Assembly: GCA_052389755.1 (NCBI GenBank)
Contig: JBQTHP010000196.1
Location: 1 to 31,105 of the forward strand
DNA length: 31,105 nt
Direction: 5' to 3'
Origin: JBQTHP01 sp052389755
GTDB taxonomy: Bacteria > Pseudomonadota > Gammaproteobacteria > Steroidobacterales > Steroidobacteraceae
A model generated the notes under the pieces. The model was not told where the DNA came from. It saw only the letters and a list, made by a program, of their open reading frames with translations, and did no database searches. Position numbers and translations under genes: made by a program. Within the stretch, counting starts at the first letter, position 1; every line of letters begins with the position of its first letter. Of the stretch, positions 16,681 through 24,257 are shown piece after piece.

Positions 16681-17592
16681 TCAGCCGAAGCGGCCCGTAA
16701 TATAGTCCTCGGTGAGTCGCGCCTGCGGGTTCGTGAAGACGCGGTCCGTTTCGCCGACCTCGATGAGATCGCCCAGGTGAAAGTAGGCCGTGCGCTGCGA
16801 GACGCGCGCGGCCTGCTGCATCGAGTGCGTGACGATCACGATCGCGTAGCTCGCGCGCAGCTCGTCGATCAGATCCTCGATCCGGGCGGTCGCGATCGGA
16901 TCGAGGGCCGAGCAAGGCTCGTCCATGAGGATCACTTCCGGATTCACCGCGATCGTGCGCGCGATGCAGAGGCGCTGCTGCTGGCCGCCCGAGAGGCTCG
17001 TTCCGGGCTGACCGAAACGATCCTTCACCTCGTCCCACAGACCCGCGCGCTGCAGACTCGTGTGCACGATCTCGTCGAGCTCGACGCGGTCGGCCGCGAG
17101 CCCGTGGATGCGCGGTCCGTACGCGACGTTCTCGTAGATCGATTTCGGAAACGGGTTCGGCTTCTGGAACACCATGCCGACCCGAGCGCGCAGCTGCACG
17201 ACGTCCTGACGTTTGTCGTGGATGTCACGGCCGTCGAGCAGGATCGATCCCGTGACGCGGGCGTCGGGAATCGTGTCGTTCATCCGGTTGAGACAGCGGA
17301 GGAACGTCGACTTGCCGCAGCCGGACGGGCCGATCATCGCGAGCACCTGCTCCCGCGCGATGTCGATGTTCACGCTCTTGATCGCATGCTTGTCGCCGTA
17401 GAACACGTCCACGTCCCGGCACGAGAAGACTGGATTCTCCACCGTCACCTGGCCGATCGTCGCGACGCCGCTGCCGACCGACAGGGAGACGGGCGCCGGA
17501 CGACGTGCGCTCGGCTTCAGGTTGATGCCCGCGTTGTCGGGTTCGTCGATCACACTGCCCCCTCTGTTCTTTTCCGCGGTCGCCGGTTCCAT
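16681..17592 (-). CDS. pstB: Phosphate ABC transporter ATP-binding protein PstB
   Basis: PstB is the ATPase of the PstSCAB importer. From ATG 17592 the product is 303 residues. It has Walker A GPSGCGKST at 88-96, Q-loop FQKPNPFP, signature LSGGQQQR at 200-207, Walker B VILMDEP at 220-226 and the switch His at 256. The ABC core starts near residue 55, so there is a polar N-terminal extension of about 45 residues compared with E. coli (257). ATG 17592 is preferred over an in-frame GTG at 17619 because a GAGGAG ribosome site lies 9 bases before it. It follows pstA by 29 bases. Confidence 0.94.
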   Translation of the reverse strand: MEPATAEKNRGGSVIDEPDNAGINLKPSARRPAPVSLSVGSGVATIGQVTVENPVFSCRDVDVFYGDKHAIKSVNIDIAREQVLAMIGPSGCGKSTFLRCLNRMNDTIPDARVTGSILLDGRDIHDKRQDVVQLRARVGMVFQKPNPFPKSIYENVAYGPRIHGLAADRVELDEIVHTSLQRAGLWDEVKDRFGQPGTSLSGGQQQRLCIARTIAVNPEVILMDEPCSALDPIATARIEDLIDELRASYAIVIVTHSMQQAARVSQRTAYFHLGDLIEVGETDRVFTNPQARLTEDYITGRFG

Positions 17593-17621
17593 CTTTTGGG
17601 ACTCCTCGAGCTGCGGCACGG

Positions 17622-18926
17622 CTACCAGCGCCGCTCGAAACGATTGCGAAGGATGACCGCCGCAGCGTTCATCACCATGAGAAACGCGAGCAGCACGATG
17701 ATCGCACCGGAGGTGCGCTCGACGAAGCCCCGCTCCGGGCTGTCCGACCAGAGAAAGATCTGGACCGGCAACGCGGTCGCCGGATCCGTGAAGCCCGAAG
17801 GGACCTCCACGATGAAGGCGACCATCCCGATCATCAGAAGGGGCGCCGTCTCGCCGAGGGCACGCGCCATGCCGATGATCGTGCCGGTGAGCATGCCCGG
17901 CATCGCGAGCGGCAGCACGTGATGCGCGACCATCTGGAGTTTCGAGGCTCCCATGCCGAGCGCCGCCTCGCGGATCGACGGCGGCACGCCCTTCAGCGCG
18001 GCGCGTGACGCGATGATGATGGTCGGTAAGGTAAGAAGGGTCAGCACCAGCGCGCCGACGAGCGGCGCGGAGCGCGGCAAGCCGAAGAAGCCGATGAACA
18101 CCGCCAGGCCGAGGAGTCCGAACACGATCGACGGCACCGCGGCGAGGTTGTTGATGTTCACCTCGATGAGATCCGTCCAGCGATTGCGCGGCGCGAACTC
18201 CTCGAGGTAGATCGCCGCCGCGACGCCGATCGGGAACGACAGCAGCAGCGTGAGCGCGAGCGTGAAGAACGAGCCCATCACCGCACCCCAGACGCCCGCC
18301 TGCTCCGGCTCGCGCGAATCGCCGTTCGTGAAGAACGTCCGGTTGAAACGCAGCTCGATCTCGTCGCTCGCCACGAGATCGTCGACCCAGGTGAGCTGCT
18401 GATCGGAGAGTGGCCGCAGCGTCTCGTCGAGCTTGCGGTCCATCTTCTCCTTGAGAAGCAGATCGACGTCAGCGCTCGCGAGCACCCACACGCGCTCGCG
18501 CTTCCCGATGAGCGATGCATCCTCGCGCACGCGCCGCCGCAGCTCGAAGGCCGCATCCGAGCTCACGAGCCGCGTGAGCTCGCGCGAAGCCTGCCGGCCC
18601 TCCACCTGCGGGAAGCGATCGCGCAGCGATGAACGCACCACCGCCTGGTAGTCGGCGGCGGCAAGATCAGCCGCATTGCGTGTTCCGGCCGGATCGATCA
18701 CCGCAGGGTCGTAGAACACGTCCAGCTGGACGTATGCCTGCCTGAAGACGGAAGCGCCCCGCGAGATGATCGCGGTGAACAGGAACACGACGAACACGAC
18801 GCCGAGCAGTACCGCGAGAAGACCGTACGCACGAAAGCGACGTTCCGCCCAGTAGCGGCGCCTCAGGCTGCGGCCAACCCGCTCCTGAGTCTCGGCAGCC
18901 GTGCGCGTACGCGGCGCGCTACTCAT
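17622..18926 (-). CDS. pstA: Phosphate ABC transporter permease PstA with DUF3333-type N-terminal region
   Basis: This is an inner-membrane permease of the high-affinity phosphate importer. The 434-residue product is longer than E. coli PstA (296). A first membrane segment at about 36-56 is followed by a soluble, charged region of about 150 residues that looks like the DUF3333 domain of extended PstA proteins. The usual permease domain then starts around GSFFTLALTLLLSFPIG. The EAA loop is recognisable at REAALGMGASKLQMVAHHVLP. ATG 18926 lies 8 bases inside the end of pstC, so the two are coupled. Confidence 0.93.
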   Translation of the reverse strand: MSSAPRTRTAAETQERVGRSLRRRYWAERRFRAYGLLAVLLGVVFVVFLFTAIISRGASVFRQAYVQLDVFYDPAVIDPAGTRNAADLAAADYQAVVRSSLRDRFPQVEGRQASRELTRLVSSDAAFELRRRVREDASLIGKRERVWVLASADVDLLLKEKMDRKLDETLRPLSDQQLTWVDDLVASDEIELRFNRTFFTNGDSREPEQAGVWGAVMGSFFTLALTLLLSFPIGVAAAIYLEEFAPRNRWTDLIEVNINNLAAVPSIVFGLLGLAVFIGFFGLPRSAPLVGALVLTLLTLPTIIIASRAALKGVPPSIREAALGMGASKLQMVAHHVLPLAMPGMLTGTIIGMARALGETAPLLMIGMVAFIVEVPSGFTDPATALPVQIFLWSDSPERGFVERTSGAIIVLLAFLMVMNAAAVILRNRFERRW

Positions 18927-20286
18927 ACTGCTCCCGGTACTTCTGCACGATATGCAGCGCCAGCACGTTCAGCGCGAGCGTTACGATGAACAGCATGAGC
19001 CCGAGCGCGAACGCTGCGAGAGTCTTCGGGCTGTCGAATTCCTGATCGCCGACGAGCAACGTCACGATCTGCACCGTGACCGTGGTGACGGCTTCGAGCG
19101 GGTTCGCCGTCAGATTTGCCGCGAGGCCGGCGGCCATCACGACGATCATCGTCTCGCCGATGGCGCGCGAGATGGCCAGCAGGACGCCGCCGACGATGCC
19201 GGGCAGCGCCGCGCGGAATACTACCTGGCGAATCGTTTCGGACTGAGTCGCGCCGAGCGCGTACGCACCGTCGCGCAGCGCCTGCGGCACGGCGGTGATC
19301 ATGTCGTCCGCCAGCGAGGAGACGAACGGAATGATCATGATGCCCATGACGAGACCGGCGGCGAGCGCGCTCTCGGAAGCGACGTCGAGGCCGATGGCCT
19401 CGCCCCATGCGCGCAGCGCCGGACCCACCGTCAGAGCCGCGAAGAATCCATAGACGACGGTCGGCACTCCGGCGAGCACCTCGAGCATCGGCTTGGTCCA
19501 GGCTCGAAACCTCGCATGCGCATACTCCGCGAGATAGATCGCGGAGAAGAGCCCGATCGGCACCGCGACCAGCATCGCGATCACGGAAATGAGAATCGTG
19601 CCCCAGAACAGCGGCACGGCGCCGAAGGCTCCGGAGGAGCCCACCTGGTCGGCGCGGATCGCCGTCTGCGGACTCCACTCCAGACCGAACAGGAATTCGT
19701 ACCAGGGCACCTTGCCGAAGAAGCGCGCGGCTTCGAAGACGACCGACGCGATGATGCCGATGGTGGTGAGCACCGCGATCATCGAACAGCCGAGCAGCAG
19801 CCATTCGAGCAGCCGTTCGACGGCGTTGCGGGCACGAAGCTCGGGCTTCATGCGCGCGCGCACCGCAACGATGCCGGCGATGCCGAGCGCGAACACGAGC
19901 GCAGTGAGCGCGAGACGGCTGATGCCGCGAAGGCGCACGTACTCGGCAGCGGCGGCCCGCACGGCGGGCGACATCGTCTCGGCGGGAACGTTGCCGCTGA
20001 CGACGTTGCGGACGTCGTTCAGGACGAGGCCACCAACGTCGGTCGGCAGGTTCCCGCTCACCGCGCGCACCAGGATCGTGTCCTGGAACGTGAGCCACAG
20101 ACCCACCACGGCGATCGCGGGCAACGCGCTCCACAGGGCGGTCAGCATCCCGTAGTACGACGGCAGCGAATGCAGATTGCGGATTCCCCGCCCGCCGCCC
20201 ACGAGCGCAAGCGAGCGCGATTTGCCGATCCAGTACGCGGCAATCGACAGCGCCACGAGCGCGGCGAGCAGAGCTGTCGGTGTCAT
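18919..20286 (-). CDS. pstC: Phosphate ABC transporter permease PstC, extended form
   Basis: This is the second permease subunit of PstSCAB. The 455-residue product exceeds E. coli PstC (319) through an N-terminal region of about 140 residues with two membrane segments and a loop. That region resembles the PstC N-terminal domain seen mainly in alphaproteobacterial and some gammaproteobacterial permeases. The core permease follows, with the LFSAIYLAEYA start and the EAA-like loop RDGAYALGATQSETIRQVVFRAALPG (given here as landmarks near residues 340-365). ATG 20286 is preceded by a G-rich ribosome site. A hairpin with a T-rich tail lies just upstream, between the porin and pstC. Confidence 0.93.
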   Translation of the reverse strand: MTPTALLAALVALSIAAYWIGKSRSLALVGGGRGIRNLHSLPSYYGMLTALWSALPAIAVVGLWLTFQDTILVRAVSGNLPTDVGGLVLNDVRNVVSGNVPAETMSPAVRAAAAEYVRLRGISRLALTALVFALGIAGIVAVRARMKPELRARNAVERLLEWLLLGCSMIAVLTTIGIIASVVFEAARFFGKVPWYEFLFGLEWSPQTAIRADQVGSSGAFGAVPLFWGTILISVIAMLVAVPIGLFSAIYLAEYAHARFRAWTKPMLEVLAGVPTVVYGFFAALTVGPALRAWGEAIGLDVASESALAAGLVMGIMIIPFVSSLADDMITAVPQALRDGAYALGATQSETIRQVVFRAALPGIVGGVLLAISRAIGETMIVVMAAGLAANLTANPLEAVTTVTVQIVTLLVGDQEFDSPKTLAAFALGLMLFIVTLALNVLALHIVQKYREQYE

Positions 20287-20310
20287 GCGTGGGAAGCCCC
20301 CGCGTTCACT

Positions 20311-20357
20311 CTAAACCGAAACAAACGCGCGGGGCGACCCGAAGGTACGCCCCGCGC
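20311..20357 (-). terminator. Hairpin with T-rich tract between porin and pstC; possible attenuator
   Basis: Read on the minus strand, a perfect 10-bp stem (GCGCGGGGCG at 20327-20336 with CGCCCCGCGC at 20348-20357) encloses an 11-base loop. The loop can add three more pairs (ACC/GGT) around a short tetraloop. Immediately downstream on the minus strand comes GTTTGTTTCGGTTTAG (20311-20326), which is T-rich but not a pure T run. It lies 36 bases after the porin stop and about 24 bases before the pstC ATG. Position and shape suggest partial termination inside the operon. An mRNA-stabilising 3' hairpin for pstS-porin is an alternative. Confidence 0.6.
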
Positions 20358-20393
20358 CCCGACTCCCGGATCCCTGGGTGTCGCCGACCGTCG

Positions 20394-21752
20394 TCAGAAA
20401 CCCATGTTCAGGTCGATCTGCAGGCGCTTGTAGTCGCGCTCGTTCAGCACGGTCGCCGTACCACCGGGAGGCGTGACGGATACCGGCACATCCATGTTCG
20501 TCTTCGTCAGGAAATACGTTCCGTTGATGCGGAAGTTCCGGCCGAAGCCGTAGCCGAGGCGGATCGTGCTGCCCTTGCCGTCCGTGATGCCCGCCGCGAA
20601 GTCCGAGTCGATCCATTGCCCGTAGAGCGCGTCCTTCTCGATTTCGTGATACGAGTACGCGAGCTCCCAGGTGCGTGCTCCCGTGACACGCCCGTACTGA
20701 AAGCCCGCTGCCCATGCCGTGTCGAGACCGGCCGGGATGTTCTGCACCGGATTCGCGGATACGTTGCTGAAGTCGGCCTTGTCGTTCTGCGCGAAGTCCG
20801 CGAAGAGCGCAAGCGGCCGTCCTGCAAGCGCCGTGGTGAGCTCGCCGAACACCTCCATGATGTCGTAGTCGTTCGCGATACACACGGTGTTGGTGGTCGT
20901 GAGAATGCCCGGCCGGCAGATCGCAGGGTTGTTGGTCGTCGAGTTGCCGAAGTTGTTCGCCGCGACGTTCCCGTCCTGCACGGCGTTGTAGCCCTCGACC
21001 GCGTTGTGGTTGAAGTATCCGGCCGCGAGCGTGAGGCGGGTGCGGCTCGCGATATCGCCGCGCCAGCCGATCTGCCCACCGGCCATGTTCGAGTCGGCCG
21101 TCGCACTACGTTCCATCAGGTTCGTGTAGAAGGCGCTGGCGAACAGTCCGTTTGCGCCCTGCTGCCAGCCGAGCGCGACACCTTCGGGGTTGACGTCGTT
21201 GTCGAAGAAGTGGCTCGCGCTCGCCTTGGCCCAGGGGTAGCGCATCTTGCCGAAGGTCGCGCGCCAGTGCGCATTCGGCTGCCACTCCGCGTACGCCGTG
21301 TCGAGATCGAGCGCCTTGCGCGAGTTGGGGTTCGTCAGCGTCTGATTCGATGACCGCGGGTCACCGCCCTCGGTCGTCGCCGCCTGCACTTCCACCCTGA
21401 GCGTATCGTTGACACGAGCGAGGAAGCCGGCACGCAGCCGGATGCGGTCGCGATTGCGTTCGTCGGCCGCGAACTCCTGGTCGATGGTCTCGTTGCGGTA
21501 GCGCAGATCGCCCTTCCACTGGAACCGGCCGACCCAGTCGCCGACGTTCGATTTCACCTGCGCGACCGCATCCGTCGCCTTGTCCTGCGAGTCCTGCTGT
21601 GCCTTCTGCTGCTGCTCGAGTTTCTCGAGCTTGCCCTGGAGGGCCTGCAGTTGCGCCCTCAGTTCGTCGATCTCGGCGCTGCCTTGAGCATGTGCTCCCG
21701 GAGCGAATGCGAGCGCGGCTGCGACAGCTACCCCAGCGACTGTGCGATTCAT
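20394..21752 (-). CDS. Putative outer-membrane porin in the pst operon
   Basis: The 452-residue product has a clear signal peptide (hydrophobic VAGVAVAAALAFAPGAHA, cut after Ala22). A coiled-coil stretch (about 27-70, rich in Leu, Gln and Lys) follows, then a beta barrel with many aromatic alternating strands and a terminal Phe, the BAM recognition signal. The pattern fits the 'putative porin' family (Porin_5-like) or a phosphate-selective O/P-type porin; I cannot tell which. ATG 21752 is chosen over 21776 because GGGGAG lies just upstream and the signal peptide then starts cleanly with MNRT. It lies between pstS and pstC, which suggests phosphate or pyrophosphate passage across the outer membrane. 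Confidence 0.85.
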   Translation of the reverse strand: MNRTVAGVAVAAALAFAPGAHAQGSAEIDELRAQLQALQGKLEKLEQQQKAQQDSQDKATDAVAQVKSNVGDWVGRFQWKGDLRYRNETIDQEFAADERNRDRIRLRAGFLARVNDTLRVEVQAATTEGGDPRSSNQTLTNPNSRKALDLDTAYAEWQPNAHWRATFGKMRYPWAKASASHFFDNDVNPEGVALGWQQGANGLFASAFYTNLMERSATADSNMAGGQIGWRGDIASRTRLTLAAGYFNHNAVEGYNAVQDGNVAANNFGNSTTNNPAICRPGILTTTNTVCIANDYDIMEVFGELTTALAGRPLALFADFAQNDKADFSNVSANPVQNIPAGLDTAWAAGFQYGRVTGARTWELAYSYHEIEKDALYGQWIDSDFAAGITDGKGSTIRLGYGFGRNFRINGTYFLTKTNMDVPVSVTPPGGTATVLNERDYKRLQIDLNMGF

Positions 21753-21782
21753 GGCTCTCCCCATCATTTGATGCATGGATTT

Positions 21783-22829
21783 TTACAGCTTCACGTTTCG
21801 GAGCGCGAGCGCATCGGCGCGGATCTTGCCGCCCTCATTGAGCGACGGCGGAATCAGTCCCTTGTCGACGAGATAACCTTCCTCGCCGATGGCCTTGTCA
21901 CTCACGTACTCCGCGACGAACTCCTTCAGGCCCGGGATGACGCCGATGTGCGCCTTCTTCACGTAGATGAAGAGCGCGCGCGAGGCCGGATACCTGCCCG
22001 ACGCGATTGTCTCGAACGTCGGCGCGACGCCTTCCATCAGACTGCCCTGCAGCCGATCCTGGTTCTCCTCGAGGAAGCTGAAGCCGAAGACGCCGACCGC
22101 GTTCGGGTTCGCGCCGAGCTTCTGCACGATCAGGTTGTCGTTCTCGCCCGCCTCGACGTACGCGCCGTCTTCGCGCACCGTGTGGCACACGCGGCGGAAG
22201 CGGCTCTCATCGATGTCCTTGAGTGCCTTGATCCAGGGATAGGTGCTGCATCCCGCCTCGAGGTACAGCTCGGCGAACGCATCGCGCGTCCCGGATGTCG
22301 GCGGCGGACCGAGTACTTCGATCTTCGTTGCAGGCAGCGAGGAGTTCACCTGCTTCCAGGTGGTATTCGGATTCGCGATGAGCGTCTGCGGGCTCGACGG
22401 ATCCGGCACCTGCTTCGCGAGCGCGAGATACACGTCCTTGCGCGTCAGCTTGAGCGGCGTGCCCTGCTTGTTGCGGGCGAGCACGATGCCGTCGTAGCCG
22501 ACCTTCACTTCCATTACGTCCTTGACGCCGTTCTTCGCGCACGTTTCCACCTCGGTGGACTTGATGCGGCGGGAGGCGTTGGCGATGTCGGGGTGCTGCA
22601 CGCCGACGCCGTTGCAGAACAGCTTGATGCCGCCGCCGGTGCCGGTGCTCTCCACCTTCGGCGTCTTGAACTGGCCACCGCGGCCGAACTGCTCGGCGAC
22701 CGTGGTCGTGAATGGATAGACCGTCGAGGAGCCGACGATGTTGATGTAATCGCGCGCCGACTGGGCGTAGACAGCGCCGGCGAGCACAACGCTCAGCGCT
22801 GCGGCCGACATGAGGAGTCTCTTCGTCAC
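21783..22829 (-). CDS. pstS: Phosphate-binding periplasmic protein PstS
   Basis: PstS is the periplasmic receptor delivering phosphate to PstCA. The 348-residue product has a Sec signal peptide (cut near VYA-QS, residue 22-23). The binding motifs are GSSTVYPF near the mature N-terminus, STGTGGGIKLFCNG, SRRIK, and PPPTSGTRDAF, where Ser/Thr/Arg/Asp bind phosphate. The GTG at 22829 is chosen because GGAGG lies 8 bases upstream; the frame further upstream (to 23006) has no signal-like sequence. It is the first gene of the pst operon, 30 bases before the porin ATG. A candidate Pho box and -10 lie just upstream. Confidence 0.94.
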   Translation of the reverse strand: MTKRLLMSAAALSVVLAGAVYAQSARDYINIVGSSTVYPFTTTVAEQFGRGGQFKTPKVESTGTGGGIKLFCNGVGVQHPDIANASRRIKSTEVETCAKNGVKDVMEVKVGYDGIVLARNKQGTPLKLTRKDVYLALAKQVPDPSSPQTLIANPNTTWKQVNSSLPATKIEVLGPPPTSGTRDAFAELYLEAGCSTYPWIKALKDIDESRFRRVCHTVREDGAYVEAGENDNLIVQKLGANPNAVGVFGFSFLEENQDRLQGSLMEGVAPTFETIASGRYPASRALFIYVKKAHIGVIPGLKEFVAEYVSDKAIGEEGYLVDKGLIPPSLNEGGKIRADALALRNVKL

Positions 22830-22858
22830 GGTGGTGTCCTCCGGTTGTGACGCCGCGC

Positions 22859-22892
22859 ACTGTATGGCGAAAACATTGCATCTTTGTTTCAG
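22859..22892 (-). promoter_or_regulatory. Candidate Pho box and -10 of the pstS promoter
   Basis: On the minus strand, CTGAAACAAAGATGCAAT (22875-22892) matches the 18-base Pho-box consensus at about 11 positions, with two 7-base half sites separated by AAAG. Ten bases further comes TACAGT (22859-22864), a fair -10. This 10-base distance is the one known for PhoB-activated promoters, where the box replaces the -35. A start near 22852 would give a short leader containing the GGAGG site. The box is degenerate, so this is tentative. Confidence 0.35.
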
Positions 22893-22950
22893 CCCGCTGC
22901 GCGCGTGCAACCGGCTGACCCGCCGGCGAAAGTTTCGGCCGGGAAATGGC

Positions 22951-22979
22951 TTGCTGCCCGCGCGCGATGCCCGTATAAA
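22951..22979 (+). promoter_or_regulatory. Putative sigma-70 promoter of dapE
   Basis: On the plus strand TTGCTG (22951-22956) is separated by exactly 17 bases from TATAAA (22974-22979). The predicted start is about 20 bases before the dapE ATG at 23008. It lies back to back with the pstS promoter region, with about 60 bases between the pstS candidate box and this -35. Confidence 0.6.
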
Positions 22980-23007
22980 CGCGCAGCTTTTCAGTTTCGT
23001 ACGCACG

Positions 23008-24138
23008 ATGTCGGCAACCCTCGAGCTCGCGCAGAATCTCCTGGCCCGTCAGTCGGTCACACCCGCCGACGAAGGCTGCCAGGCCGTGATGGCGGGACGT
23101 CTCGCCGCCGCGGGCTTCGATGTCGAGCATCTGCGTTACGGCAACGTCGACAACCTCTGGGCCAGGCGAGGCGGCGGAGGAGGCCCGGTCCTGTGTTTCG
23201 CGGGACACACCGACGTCGTGCCCACGGGCCCGCTCGAGGAGTGGCGCTCGCCGCCGTTCGTGCCGACCGTGCGCGACGGACTCCTCTACGGCCGCGGCGC
23301 CGCGGACATGAAGAGCGGGCTCGCGGCGATGATCACCGCTACCGAAGAGTTCGTCCGCGTGCATCCGCAGCACCGGGGCACGATCGCGTACCTCATTACG
23401 AGCGACGAGGAAGGTCCGTCCGTGGACGGCACGAAGCGCGTCGTCGAGACGCTCAAGGAGCGGGGCGAGCGCATCGATTGGTGTGTGGTCGGCGAGCCGT
23501 CGAGCGAAACGAAGATCGGCGACACCATCAAGATCGGCCGGCGCGGCTCACTCTCGGGACGACTCACCGTGCACGGCGTGCAAGGGCACGTCGCGTACCC
23601 GCAGCTCGCCGAGAATCCGGTGCACACGTTTGCGCCGGCGCTTGCCGAGCTCACGAGCCGAACGTGGGACGCGGGCACCGAGCACTTTCAGCCCACGACT
23701 TTTCAGGTCTCGAATTTCAACGCAGGCACCGGAGCGCCGAACGTCATTCCGGGCGAGCTCAAGGCGCGCTTCAACCTCCGGTATTCCCCGGTGCAGACGC
23801 TCGAGGGCCTGAAGGACACGGTGGAAAGCATCCTGCGACGCCACCGCATCAGGTACACGCTCGAGTGGTACGTGTCCGGCGAACCGTTCTTCACGCCGCC
23901 GGGCGTGCTGTCGAAGGCGGCGAGCGCGGCAGTCGCCGCCGTCACCGGTACCCGCCCGAAGCTCTCCACCGGCGGCGGCACATCCGATGGCCGCTTCATC
24001 GCCCCGATGGGCGCGCAGGTCGTCGAGCTGGGCATCGTGAACGCGACGATCCACAAGGTGAACGAGCACGTGCGCGTCGAGGACATCGACACGCTGCATC
24101 GAATCTACGTCCGAGTACTGGAGGAATTGCTGGCGTAG
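23008..24138 (+). CDS. dapE: Succinyl-diaminopimelate desuccinylase
   Basis: DapE hydrolyses N-succinyl-LL-diaminopimelate to LL-diaminopimelate and succinate, the penultimate steps toward meso-DAP and lysine. The 376-residue M20-family product has the zinc ligands and catalytic residues in place. These are His67 and Asp69 (FAGHTDVVPTG), Asp100 (GRGAADMKSG), the catalytic Glu134 and zinc Glu135 (TSDEEGPS) and His349 (NATIHKVNEHV). The inner dimerisation domain is around GVQGHVAYPQLAENPVH. ATG 23008 lies just after a good promoter; the frame opens further upstream but lacks signals. It stands alone between the pst operon and the pho regulatory genes. Confidence 0.95.
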   Translation: MSATLELAQNLLARQSVTPADEGCQAVMAGRLAAAGFDVEHLRYGNVDNLWARRGGGGGPVLCFAGHTDVVPTGPLEEWRSPPFVPTVRDGLLYGRGAADMKSGLAAMITATEEFVRVHPQHRGTIAYLITSDEEGPSVDGTKRVVETLKERGERIDWCVVGEPSSETKIGDTIKIGRRGSLSGRLTVHGVQGHVAYPQLAENPVHTFAPALAELTSRTWDAGTEHFQPTTFQVSNFNAGTGAPNVIPGELKARFNLRYSPVQTLEGLKDTVESILRRHRIRYTLEWYVSGEPFFTPPGVLSKAASAAVAAVTGTRPKLSTGGGTSDGRFIAPMGAQVVELGIVNATIHKVNEHVRVEDIDTLHRIYVRVLEELLA

Positions 24139-24257
24139 AGCGACGCGGCTTGCTCGGCGTCCGCTTGCTTCCGCAGGCACGGACGTGCCGCGACGTGGAG
24201 CTGCCGGGCCTTCAATGCCCACCGGTCGCACGAACGTCTACGCTCGACTCAGCGCTC
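24139..24257. other. Convergent intergenic region between dapE and dsbB
   Basis: The 119 bases between the two convergent stop codons contain short inverted repeats, such as GGCAC/GTGCC at 24176-24189 and CGTCCG/CGGACG around 24159-24186. There is no stem followed by a T run on either strand. No gene is visible. Termination here may depend on Rho or on these weak hairpins. Confidence 0.4.

Noticed and set aside
16249..17922. A 557-codon plus-strand frame opposite phoU, pstB and the end of pstA
   Set aside because: It is antisense to three intact genes and has low-complexity Arg/Asp/Val/His composition without any known domain.
24159..24190. Hairpins after dapE as an intrinsic terminator
   Set aside because: Stems are short or bulged and no T run follows on either strand.
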